NCBI GenBank assembly: GCA_029721515.1
Contig: CM056562.1
Coordinates: 16,871,335 to 16,935,334 of the forward strand
Reading direction: 5' to 3'
DNA from: Synanceia verrucosa
Taxonomy: Eukaryota > Chordata > Actinopteri > Perciformes > Synanceiidae
Length of the DNA stretch: 64,000 nucleotides
A program made the translations under genes and the position numbers. The notes below the pieces were generated by a model. It ran no database searches. It was not told the origin of the DNA and worked only from the letters and a program-made list of their open reading frames with translations. Below, piece by piece: positions 13,360 to 26,600 of this stretch; the first letter of the stretch is position 1, and each line of letters opens with the position of its first letter.

Positions 13360-16300
13360 TTGTGCATGTGCATGCATACGCGCGTGTGTGCGTGCATGCA
13401 CAAATGTGTGTATTTTCTGAAAGCATACTAGTAATTGAGGGAGATTTTTTAACTCTGATTCCACTTTTCATTTACTTTTTTTGGTGAACATTTAGTAGTC
13501 ATACTCAATCTAAAAATGTATGCACATTGTGGCTGGGCTTTGTTTTTTTGTTTTTTTTTACATTATGAGTTTATTGTATCTTAAACTTGATTAATCCTGG
13601 TATGAGAGCTCCTTCTGGCCTTGATTTGGGTGTCCTGGTTGGTTTTTTTTTACATTTTAAAATATTTCTGGTATGATTCCATGCATATTTCAGGAGAGAT
13701 CACCACCACAGCTCTGCTGGACCGAGAGCTGAAGTCAGAATACATCCTGATAGTCAGAGCTGTGGATGGAGGGGTTGGCCCTCAGCAGAAGACTGGCATC
13801 ACCACGGTAACCACTTTGTAGCCATCATCTTTCTACAGATCAAAGAGCAAACCAATTTCATCTCCCCTGTTTAATCAATAATCATTTTGGATAAAACAAT
13901 ATTATGGTGTATGTATATCTTTTACCACTGACATTTTGATTTGTTCTCTTATAATTGACATCATAAATAGATAATTTCCTGTTTCCCTTAATTTCACACT
14001 TTGTTTAGGTGAATATCACCATCCTGGACATCAATGACAATGCCCCTGTGTGGAGGGACGAGCCATACCATACCAACGTAGTGGAGATGAGTCCAATAAA
14101 CACTGATGTGATCTCTGTGAGTAACTTGGTAGAATTCACCTGGTTGATGAGTAGATGATAAACTATATGGTAATTTGTGAACTGCTCAAATGCAGTAATT
14201 TGATTATTTTATTTAACACTTTTCTTAACAATGTTAGTGCTTCAAAAAAGGAAAGAAATCCTAACAAGGCAGATAAAATGATCACACTGGAATGATAATT
14301 CTTAGTTTTATTCTGAGTAGGATGGATAGTTGCCGAAACTATTAGGAATTAATATAGAGAACAGCAGTATCACTCAGTAGTTTTTTTCTTTTTCTGTTTT
14401 GATTCATTATTTTAGTCTGTGGTTTAATTTGATTACTCTCACTTTGCAAACTTAAATTAGACAAAGTTTAGATAAAAAACACTTTGTTTCAGAGCAGCGT
14501 GATCGTTGTAGTGCATGAATAACGGCACATGTCAAAGGGTGCATCTGCATGCATCGTCCTCCACTGTTGATGGACAAATAGCCATCACTGCATAGGTCAT
14601 TGCAAAGTAAACACTGTAATATTACCCCAAATTCTCCCATCGTCCTGCTGGTGTCTTTGGCAATGTGTTGTTGTTAATTAAGCCTTGATTGTCCATTAAT
14701 TAAAGAGGCGTCAGTGAGTGTAATTAAGGGAGTCCGATTGCTAATTAAAATGTAGCCTGCAGTCATATGCATAGCAAATTATTCAGCTGCTAGGCAGAAA
14801 AGGAAGTGAGAACTCATCTTGCAGAGCAAGAGATGGAGAAATGGTAAAGAAATTGAGGTGAAAGATACAAGTGTTGCTCTGCTAAAGCATTGCTGCATTT
14901 CCACTCATTCCTGCACTCTTGTAGCTATTCCTCAGTTGAGTTCATTTATGTTGCATCCAGTGATGCGATGCATACTGTATGTGACTGGGCTCAGTGGACA
15001 GACACTGTTGCCTCTCTGACCATTTTTCAATAAGTCCAACCACCCAGGCTTACATTCCTGTAATTGGCCTCAATGTAGCCCTGGCCCAACCAGTGTTTCC
15101 ATGGTGACAAGAGGCCACCTGCTGAGTCCTCCTGGAGGTGTCCAGCGAGCCGATGAATTTGGTGGCTATGCCCGGTGTAAGGATCATCCCTCTTATATCT
15201 TGCAGCACCCCACCATCAGTACTGCAGCCTTTTACATTCTGCACTCACACACCTACAGCAAACCTCCCCTAATATCTCATTTAAAACACTATTCTCTTTT
15301 CTGACACTCTGCTGTCAGACGCGGGCCACAGTTCAATAGACAATGCTAATATATTTGCTCTCCATCTTTTAATGTGCTCTGCTCAGGCTAAAATTGATTA
15401 GTCCAACTGGCCCCGGCTAGACACTTCCCCACATCTTATATCACCTACTTTTTGTCTGTGCAGTTGCTAATCAATGAGCCTGTGAGATGCCTGCCTACCA
15501 TGTCCCTTTAATAATTAAATACCTGCAAAACCTTTGTTCCTCTAATGACCAATTAACCAGTTTCCAGCATTTTTAGTCAGTGCACTGAATAATTGATCAG
15601 CTCTTTAGAAATCAGCCAGTGTTTTAGGCGGGTTCCCGGCTTCACGCATTCATCACCCATTGCCACTTTGTGTCAAAAAAGAGATGTGACCATTTTTCTT
15701 TTAGCTGACTGATGTGTTAGAACAGTTGGATGGGGTTTTGTGTGAAGATACTATGGGGTGGGTATGGTCTTATTACTATATCCACTACTATTATGGTTAT
15801 CCTTTTTCCTTACCTGATTAATAGCCTCTCTTTTCTCCTAATATCTTAAATCTCCTCTGTCTCAAAAACTGAGTTCTCCTGTGGAATGTTTTCTTTAAAC
15901 AGCACCGTATGAGGGTTCTTATGTAAAGGATCATTTAAAGAGTTACGACCAAAGAATGTTTTTCTTGTCTCTCATCTGTCCAGGTGATGGCAATTGACCC
16001 TGACAATGGGCAAAACGGGACAGTGATATACAGCATCAGTCCAGAAAACCCCTTCTACACCATCAACAGCAGTACAGGGAAGATCCGCACCAGTGGGGTA
16101 ACTCTGGACAGGGAAAGCTCCAAACCCAGGGACACAGTACTCATGAGGACCATTATCATCTCGGCTGTTGACCGTGAGTAGTGTCTGTGGTGGGATGTCA
16201 GTTTGCACTTATTATTTGCTTTCCACTGTGTAAATTTGTCTGACTCATGAAACACCTAAACCATCGGTAAGCAAGCTCAAACATCTCTATATCATTCTCA

Positions 16301-18776
16301 GCAGAGAGCTTTCAGTGCTGACCGATTAGCCTCTTTCTTCAAGCCTCATTCCTCAAGTTTTATGTTGACCATGAAACTTTTTATTGTGGCTAATAAACCC
16401 CTTTGACCGTGAGGTGTGTGTGTCTTTATTATATTCTCTGGCGCCCTCTTTAGGTGGTACACCTCCACTGCATGCGTCAGCGAGCACCACTGTGTTTGTC
16501 AACCTGCTGGATCTCAACGATAACGACCCAACCTTCTTGAACCTGCCCTTTGTGGCTGAGGTGCCAGAGGGACTAACCATTGGCTCCTCAGTTTTTAGGG
16601 TAAAACATAAGCCTATAATTATGCATGATTGTGTGTTTTTAAAAATGATCTCTGTTTTTAGCATGCTCTAGGGTTTGCCCTTTCTGTAACCTCCTGTGTT
16701 TGTCTCCCTTTCTGCTCTAGGTTCAGGTGGAGGACCCAGATGAGGATAAAAATGGACTGATTACAATGGCGTTACAGATGGGAATGCCTCGCCTTGACTT
16801 CTACCTGAACACCTCCACTGGCGTTCTCACCTCCACGGCAGTCCTGGATCGTGAGCAGATTGGACAGTACCATTTGAGAATTATTGCATACGATGCGGGG
16901 AGGTTCCCTCGTACTTCCACGTCAACCCTCACTGTCACAGGTAAGAGTTTGTAAATGTGGCTGATGCTGATGAGAAAACAAGGTTTGAATTCCATCACAT
17001 GTGAAACTGCCAAGCCACAGCATGACTGGATTCTGCATGAGGTGAAGAGTTACTTCATTATGGCAGATGGTTAACCACTGACTTCTCAGGAATCTGCTGG
17101 GAATGATGCTACCACCTGCTGGTGGGACGTGAAAAAACAATTAAACAAACTGGTCTGATTATTGTGAGCATGATTAAAATATGAATGGGAAAAATGAATA
17201 AGGTTCCTAGCATTTCTCCAATGAGTCAGCATCAACCATCAAAATATTATGAACTTGTTCGTAGAAATTTGTTTCACGTCTTCACACTTGACAGGGAAGT
17301 CAGAGCCAGCTGAAGCCCAACACCACCCAGCCACAAAAGACAACTTAACAGAAGTTTAAATAGACTGAAGTCTACTCACTGCACCATGTTGCTGCCTTAT
17401 TTGTCCTCATGTACATCTATCTGTGTGTCCTCATGTCTTTCTGTCTGTGTGTTTGTGTGTGCGTGGGTCAGTTCTGGATGTAAATGATGAGACGCCTACC
17501 TTCAACCCTCGCGTGTACAATGTTTCCCTGAAGGAGAGTGTCCCTAGAGACCACATTGTAGCGCGCCTCAGCTGCACTGACAACGACGCCGGCCTCAACG
17601 CCGAACTTAGCTACTTCATCACAGGTCAGAGGTCACAGTGGGAGTTGTTTTTGTGTGTCTGGGCTTCACTGTTGCCCAGTTATGGGGACTATGTGCATTT
17701 ACAGTACCTTTGTCCATCCATTGTCTCTGTGTGAGTTTGTGTGAGGTGAGCTCCTCTTGCATGCTTCTGTTGGTATTATAGCTGTACTGTATGTAAGAAA
17801 ACAGGTTTATTTTACTAACATGCTGCAAATAAATTTGGAAATGTGTTTGTTTTTTGTATTTTTAGGTGGTAATCAGGATGGTAAATTCAGCGTGGGTTTC
17901 AGAGACGGAGTTGTTCGGACTGTGGTTGGTCTAGACAGAGAGACCCAGGCAGCATACACTCTGGTCGTAGAAGCTATAGGTGTGTCTTTTTTTATTTTTT
18001 TATTTTTTTAATAATGCAAGAAAACTTTTATCATCTTTTATCATCCTCGTTTTTACACAGCCTGTGTATGTATTTGTTATAATAGGACTTCTCTTGCTTG
18101 TTTTGTTTGTGATCTTCAAAGCGGCTCCTTTCTACTTTTGTGCGACAAGGATGAAAAAGAAAAAGCGATGCCTGCACATCTGCAGTGATTTCAGACTATT
18201 GCTCAACTGCCTTTGTTCCTGTCTGAAAAGAAAGAACAAAAACTCTGAGGTTTTCCTGTTTTGGAAACCATTGAGTCGGAGAGGCTTTTCTGCTGAGGGG
18301 GGCAGAGACACAAGAGAGGGGAGAAGAGGCAGAGATAATGTAAAACTGCAAGAGAACAGAATTACGCATATTGTTCTAATTTACAAGCAGCTGAAAATGA
18401 CCCAAGTTTTGATGAGCCAACTATGTTCCCATCTTACTTCCTTATAACAAGCTATTCCATTTTGTATAATGTCGTACTGGTGTGCTGTTTTTATTTATGG
18501 CCTGAGCCTGTGAGATGTACAGCCATGAAATGAAAGGCTATTCCAGTTGTTCTGGCATCAAACTCTAAAATTAGCATTAACCTGAATTATTGTGTTTGTG
18601 AATGTGTCTGCTTGTGCACATAGACAACGGTCCAGCGGGCAGCCGGAGGACGGGCACAGCCACTGTGTTTGTTGAGGTGCAGGATGTTAACGACAACAGA
18701 CCCATCTTCCTACAGAACAGCTATGAGACCAGCATACTGGAGAGCGTGCCCAAAGGAACCAGCATCCTCCAGGTAG

Positions 18777-18812
<36 letters not shown>

Positions 18813-19928
18813 TGCTAATAGTAGTAAAAAAAAAACTGTACAGCAGTCACAAAGTTAAACATCACTTTATTTCTTAACATAACAATCACAAAGAATCAGT
18901 CACATAGTGGTCTCTTTTTGGTTCAGGTTGCACTTGTCTTGACAGAATTGGTAACACATCATGTTTTATATAAATCAGTTCCTCACATTTGTCTTAATGC
19001 ACATGAATTACCAGATGGATGGGTTTTCTGCATTAGAACAATTATTAGTATGAGGCAAAGAACTCTACTCGTACCCACCATATTTTGAAAGTCATTTCTC
19101 TTTGTGCCTTTGTACTTGATAATGCATGAATTTGATTTGTAGTCACTGTTGAATTAAATTCAGTTTAAAAGTATTTTAAGCACTTCTTGTTGCAAACCTC
19201 ATCCACCTAGAATTCAAAGTATGTTAAAACAAACGCTAACCATTATTGGCATGTACTCTTCACCCACACCTGGTGTTAGTGCTGTTCCTAGCACCAGCCA
19301 TGAGAGATACAGTGTTTCACTTGTTTGAAGAAGCAGTCATTCAGCCCTCAGCCTGTCCTCAGGTCAGATCTCAGTGACATAGTCAAATAGACAGGGCATA
19401 GTGAGGTGGGGCTCCACACTGGCTTCTGGCTGTGGGGTCTGTGGGGCTGGAGCTTGTGGCACTCGTGTGCTTTCACGCTCGCACGGCCTGCGATTGGGAG
19501 GTCGTCTGAAGGAGATGTTGTATGAACGCCGATACGAGCCCAGCCTCTTCCACACCTTGAGCTGGGGCTCGCTGGACCGGCTTCTTCCACGGGTCAAGCT
19601 CTCCCCTGGGCTGCAGCTTCCCTCAGAGTCCCCATCCTCTTCTGAAGGCCGACACACTGCTAGGAAGGCAGTTAAGCCTGCCAGCAGCAGAGATAAGACC
19701 AGCACCACCATGATGGTGAATTCTGGGTCGTGGGTGTCTGAAGAATAGGATGGAGGCTGTGGGATGGTGGGAGAGATGTGAGGAGAGATGGTGGTGGTGG
19801 CCAGGCTGGACAGAGTGACATTCTCTGTGTTGGACGTAAAGGTGAAGTTGAAGCCTGGATCAGTGGTGTTCATGTTGTCTGAGCCCTGGGTGGAGAAAGC
19901 AACATTAGATTGGAGGACTATGTCTGCA

Positions 19929-19991
<63 letters not shown>

Positions 19992-20615
19992 TTCGTGTGT
20001 TCCATCATTTGTCTGCTTGTGTACGTTGCTATGTGTCTGTGTGTGGTTAGTCCGTTAAAGTGTCACAGCAGCTCTCTCCCTCACTAGCCAAGCATAACCA
20101 AGCTGAGTAGGTTTATTTTCACTTTACTGGGATCATACACTCAAGGGCTTATGATAAATGTACACACATGCATAAATATACACAGAAAGGCCTGCATGCA
20201 CATGCGGATGCGATGAGTGTTTGGCATTTGCAGCGATTATGTTGATATTACATCAAGGACTACAGAACAGTCAATGCTTGACAGGCTGTCTTCAATGTAA
20301 AACAAATTGGGTTTATTAAAATGCCCCTTGTAAAATGCAAGGCACCCACCTCTTTCAGCCCGGTCTCCAATTATCCCCTCCACCACCACCCCACCCCCTC
20401 ATTCTGTGCGCCCCCATCTTCAGCATAGTAACATTTGTAAATGTCATCGTCCTTAATTCAGCGGAGACAAAGCATGGCTTATCGGTTTAAGGGAAACACA
20501 TTGGGACGTGAAATTATTTTTAAGACCAAATGCCAGGAAAGCTGTGAAAAGGCCAGTGGAGCAGGATGGCTCGTTAGAGAGTCAGTTCATTAGTCAGCGC
20601 CTTCAAGCACATATG

Positions 20616-20670
<55 letters not shown>

Positions 20671-23600
20671 CTTTCTTTTTCACCGACACATAATGTGGAC
20701 TGAGCTGCTCATATTGGTGATTAGGCACACTGCTCTTAAGCTTGGCAGCTTAGCGGTAAGATACTCTGCCTCTCTATCACCCCACATTGTTGCTCCTCCC
20801 GATCTGACCGCTCAGCCAGTTTTAAAACTCATTTCTGAACCATCTCACTTTGTCTAACCTATTCACATTTGTAAATTTAATTAAAGTCTCAGCAAAAGTT
20901 GTTCTATGATTCATGTTATCTTTCACCATATCTTCTCTATATTAGTTATATTAGTTAGTAGTTAGTTATAACAGTTGCTGCTTCTGTTCGTTAATATTCA
21001 GATCTACATTCCAGTTAAGTCGTAATAATACTAAACAAAATGCATACAACAGTCTCCACATACACTCATAGACAATGTGCAAGCACATGTCAAGCAGCTT
21101 ATGTATCAAAATGTGGATTTTAATTTAGTTTGATTCCAAAAGACTCTCCAGCAGATATAAAATATTGTACCTTGATGAGGTTGGTATTAATTTTAGGATA
21201 TTAAGATTTGAAATAATTGAATTGTCTTTACCTCTAAAATGCCACAAAATTGAAATTCTCTCTTCAGTCTGAACCTTTAGTAATCTGGAATAAAACCCCA
21301 CAAAACTGTATACTCACAACCACACTTTAGAGACTCTTTAAAGCAGCACCTTGCTTAGTTCCAGTAACTGAGGTCAGACTTGTTTCTTGGCTCCACACAC
21401 TTGTTTTCCCCCCTTAAACTGCTGCTTTCCCAGAGACAGAGGGGAAATGCTGGGGAGGAAGAGGGCAACAAGGAGGAAAAGGGGGTAAAATGTGGGGAAC
21501 GGCATTACGATGTAATGTCTCCCTGTTGTTTTAATCCCAGGGAGCCGAAGACAATAGTGTGTTTTCTGAGCCATGCAGAGGCTTAGTGAATAATCTCTCA
21601 GTACTTACGCTCCACATGCTTACACTTACAACATCTGGCTCTGCAATGTACTCTTACACTTTTTACACCCCCTTTTATGGCCTAAGTGGTGCAGTCCGCT
21701 GTGTAATACCCTATTCATCACTCACCAATCTGACCCCCCAGCCTCTTTTTTCTCCCGTCTCCCCCTCCCCTCTCCTCCTCTTTCTCCTCTTCGCTCCACA
21801 TCTCTTTATGAAGCTAATGAGACTGAAGTTGGGCCCCTCTTCACAGGGAGAGCGAGAGAGAGCAAAGGAGGACACTAAGGGCAAGAGAGAGAGACTGTGA
21901 GAGTGTGTCTGTATTTGTGCGCACCTGAGTGCACGTACATGTGCTTCAGAGTATAGAATGTGTGTCTCTCTATGCAATTGAATATGCACTTTGTGGGCAC
22001 CTCCACAGGGTTTGACACATCCACAGAGGCTCAGGGTGTGACATGAAGTCAGCCTCATCCAGTGCCAGCGGCTCTGTGCCTCTCTGGATTCACAAGTCAG
22101 ACTTATGACATGGCCCATTCACCAGCAGCCCAGCATGCTTCACTATTTATCAGTGTACGCCGTGGAGCCGTGCTGTCTGTGCTGGGTTTGGGTTTTTGGC
22201 TGCTTTGTGGCTCTCTTCCATTGAGTGAGTGAGAGAGAGAGTAGTTGGTGTTGTTGTGGTAACAAGACACTGGGCACCAGTGGATGGACCTGTCCATCTG
22301 TTTGTAGAAACCATTGATTTAATAAACACTGGTATGAAATGCCCAGACTTTAGGGCAGAGAAACATACCAACTCCAAATCCAACTGCTCATTTTTTTCAT
22401 AATGATGTGCCTATTTGAGCAATTTCCATTGTCAGACTGCAATAAGGAAAAACGGTCCAGCTTAAAAGTACCAGGTTGTAAAGGGAGAATCATGTTTTTA
22501 ATTGAACCTTGTGAAGCCAGATGGGTTTTTGGTGACATGTTATAGATTTGGTTGTGTTATTTTATTATAGTTATTATATGCAGCGCAGACTTAGTGCTTG
22601 TGTTTGTCTATATAGGTTCAAGCTACAGATGCAGACCAGGGGGAGAATGGCAGAGTTCTGTACAGGATCCTCACCGGTAAGACCTACTGTACTTTGATTT
22701 TCCTCCCAGATGTCCGACGCACATGATCGCCTCACTCCCAAACAAATGCACTGAAAGAACAGGCTTCCACGATGCACGAGATTGAGTCATTAAATTTATT
22801 TTGGTAGGCTTTTGTTCGAAATGAATGCACACAAGATCTCCATGAAAAAGTTTCCAGAATTTTAGGGTTTTTTTGGGGGGGAGAATTCTACCAACGGGCA
22901 TCCTCTTGTTACAAATGCAATTTCTCTTGTCTAGAAGAAACTAGTGTGAAAATACCAGTAATAAGAGGATGTTCATTTGCACAGGGAGCAACTTAAATTA
23001 TCTCACCAAATTGGCAGATGCCCCCAGTCAAATTATCCAAACCTCGAGACTAAATTAAATGTTTTGCTAAAATGTGAGAAGTCCATTGCTCTGTCTCATT
23101 TTCCTTCTCTCTCTCTCCCTGTCTCTGTGTTTCTGAATGAATGCATGCAGGGAACAGCAACAGTCTGTTCAGCATTGACAGACAGACTGGACTGGTGACA
23201 AGAGGCCTGAGGGTGCTGGACAGAGAAACCAGCAGCTCCCATGTGTTGGAAGTGGAGGCCTACAACAGTGACGAGGGCAGCATGAGGAGCTCCGTGAGGG
23301 TGAGGAAGAGGACAGGAGCTGGAGGGGGATGGGGCAAGCCTAGTAGTCTGTTCTTTTTATTATAAAGCATGACGATTTCTACATTTTAAAGGAAATCTGG
23401 CTGTTAAAATGGGCAGTCTTATTGATTGCTAGTGATAGATTTTGTCCAGTAACGTGGAATTCAGCTGCTTCAGTTGGACTCAGAGATGTAATATTTATGT
23501 ATGTGGGCTCATTGTCCAGTAAATACAGTACTCCTCAAAGATACTATGTTTGATGTACAGCGTAATGTCTTTTCTTGCAGGTGATCATATACGTGGACGA

Positions 23601-26600
23601 TGCCAATGACGAAGTGCCAGTGTTTACTCAGCAACAATACAACCGTCTGGGCCTGAGGGAGACCGCTGGCATTGGCACCTCTGTGATTGTGGTTCGTGCC
23701 ACAGATCCTGACACTGGTGAGTCCTTTCTCACATCAGTCAAAAGAAGGGGAGTGCAGTCTCTGCTCTGCAGACACTGGCACAAGTCACTTGTTTTCAGGT
23801 CAATAGTCCTGATGGTACTGGGTGCCAATCCAAAGGGAAATATCAAGCTCTGACCACAGTGCTTCACCTTGTTATACAGAGCACACACAGAAATAAAGAT
23901 ATTTACTGTAACTGGAATAAAAGTGTCTACTTCTGCTCCACAGTACAAACTTCCTCTATTCACTTCCTGTGGTGTAAAGTGTTTCTTAGACACCTTATGA
24001 TGCATTTGGTGCTGTGACATACATTTTCCAAAACATTAGAGCAGGGCTGAAACTGAAATAGACATAACATAGGCGACAGAGCAGTGTTGACAACAGTGTT
24101 TAATAAAACAGTGTGGGGGAAGCTATTTCAATGTAACTATAGCATCAGTGTAACAATGGTACCAGGTTTGCAATCTTTTCCATATCAACCTCCCCTATCT
24201 TCCTACTCAGGTGATGGTGGAGCTGTTGCTTATGCCCTCGTGTCTGGCTCAGATCGCAAGTTTGAGGTGGATGTAAGCACTGGCCTTGTAACCACTGTGG
24301 ACCACCTGGACTATGAGACCAAGACCACCTATCTGATGAACGTATCAGCCACTGATCAAGCTCCGCCTTTCCACCGAGGCTTCTGCACTGTCTACGTTAC
24401 GTTACTTAATGAGCTGGATGAGGCAGTGGCCTTCTTTTCCGCCAGTTACGAGGCTTCGCTTCGTGAGAACATTGCCACGGGGACAGAGGTAGTCCAGGTG
24501 CAGGCCCAGTCAGCCGACAACTTAAATCAGTTGACTTACCGATTCGACCCTGATACGTCGCCTGCAGCTCTGGCCCTCTTCAAGATAGACAGCGTCACGG
24601 TGAGGGGGGAAGGAGTGGAGGAAAGGTCATTGATGATATGAGTACAATGTACATAACTCTGTTTTTTACACTTCAAAGACTACACCCACCTTCTGTCAAA
24701 TGAGCTTCATCCATTAACCACAGTGTGATTCAATAACACCTCTTCCCCAGTGATTTAAGCTTGTTGCTGCACGACAGTAAGCTGATCAAAGAGCTTGTTT
24801 TGCTTTGAAGTCATTTGATTCCTTTGATAGATGACAAATGGGGATTTTTGGAGGTGATTTTTCTGATACTTGTTAGTCTCTGTCCTTGCTCCATGTCTGT
24901 CACAGTGACAGATTTCTGTCATGTATGGAATCTTAACATATAAATATATAATATATGCTGATGGGCATGATGTTTCAGGGCCGTATCACAGTGACAGGCC
25001 TGCTGGACAGAGAGAAGGGGGATATGTACACCTTGACTGTAGTAGCTGATGACGGGGGACCCAAAAAAGACTCCACTGTGGTACGCTCCATTCTGAAATC
25101 TTTATTTCCCTTCTTTCCTTCTACAACATTCTGTGTATTACAGCATGTGTTGTGTTTATTCTGTTGTAGAAAACTTAATGGCATTCCTCTTTTATTCATT
25201 GCATCTCTCATTGGAAGTACAGAAGGTAAGACTTGCTGTTCCTCTAACATGGTTCAGAGTATGAATATGAAGTGTATTACAGCAGTGTCTTGCATTTTTT
25301 GGGCTATTTCTCAAAGGTAAGTATTTCAGGAATTTGGCAAGCTATCAAGCCCATATTTGATTTTTCCCATTGAAAGGTTTCAATCACCATTCTTGATGAA
25401 AACGACAACAGTCCAGAGTTTGACATCACGTCTGATACATCAGTGGACATTCCAGAGAGCACACCCATGGGGAAAAAAGTGGCCGTGGTGCTGGGAAGGG
25501 ACAGAGATGCTAGACTGAACGGACTGGTGAGAATAAAGAAGGAGGATGGAAACAATCAGTCAGGCAATCAGTCATTATTACACACTTTTATAGGTGCAAG
25601 AGCAATTAGCTGTTTGCTCTTGATTTCTCCATCTTGTCTCAGTACTCTCCATATATTTTTCTTCTATGTGCTGTTACAACCACCAAAGACAAATACAGTA
25701 AATAAAATAATTATGCATTTCGGGTAACATTAAGATTAGAGTAAATGAACTGAATCTAAGTTGTTGTTTTAATGTCATTCTCTCTCCCTTTTCTCTTTGT
25801 CTCATTCTGACTCATTACTCTCTCAGGTCAATTTCACTCTGGTGGCAGGCAACATGGAGGATGTGTTCAAGATCAAGACAGTGAACCACACCTATGGGGA
25901 GGTTTTTGTCAATGCTGCTCTGGACAGAGAGTCAGTAGACCGCTACCTACTGAAGGTCAGGCGTCAAATCACATGTAGATCTGATCTTTCACCCCATATC
26001 TTTATGACATATTTTTCACTTACACCACAACCCTGATTCAGTTTCTAAACACATCCTAAAAATATTCTGATTCTGTGTCACTAAACAGACTCTTTGACAC
26101 CATGGTGGTGTGAGTTTGGGTGATACACATAGGGATTGTTTTTAATAGAAAGTACACAGCATCTTGCCTCCCAAAACAATTTCACAGAAGTACTGAAGAG
26201 ACTGAAAGCAGAAGCACAGATAACATGCACACATTTAATCTCTTTGTCCCCAATGTGTTTTTTTTTTCATGTGCCCAAATGCATGGTTAGACATAGATAC
26301 TAATGAGTACTGTGTATGAATGTGTGTATTGTTACAGGTGCGTGCCTTTGACAACGGCTCACCTCCCAGACACAGAGACCATTCCCTCACCATCAACATC
26401 CTGGACGTCAATGACAACGCACCTGTCATTGAAAGCCAGAGAGGCTACAATGTCAGCATAAGTGAGGTGGGAATGCACTCCACAGCACATGGAGCATGAT
26501 GCTCATTACATCCACTCTTGAGTCGCCTTTGAATTTGCAAAATTCTGTAATTTTTATCTGAACAACATCATACATGCTGTCATGTATGTTGGTGATGTTC

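Larger units (their letters stand above)
18773..22615 (+). other. cdh23 intron 14 (host of the C10orf105-like gene)
   Basis: A 3.8 kb intron holding the antisense coding exon 19364-19873, CA/GT repeats (18782-18809, 19931-19992, 20618-20666) and unique sequence. The segment 20350-20600 is repeat-poor and may contain the promoter or first exon of the nested gene. No second coding exon was found. Confidence 0.6.

Noticed and set aside
13122..13487. Overlapping frames of poly-Thr-His or poly-Cys-Val on both strands.
   Set aside because: Pure translation of GT/CA microsatellites; no coding signal.
19874..20008. N-terminal extension of the C10orf105-like frame up to 20008.
   Set aside because: It reads through a GT/GCGT repeat and across a clear splice acceptor; the real start is at 19873.
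21559..22118. Frames of 113 and 135 codons on opposite strands.
   Set aside because: Mutual shadows over a purine/pyrimidine-biased tract; neither has splice or family support.
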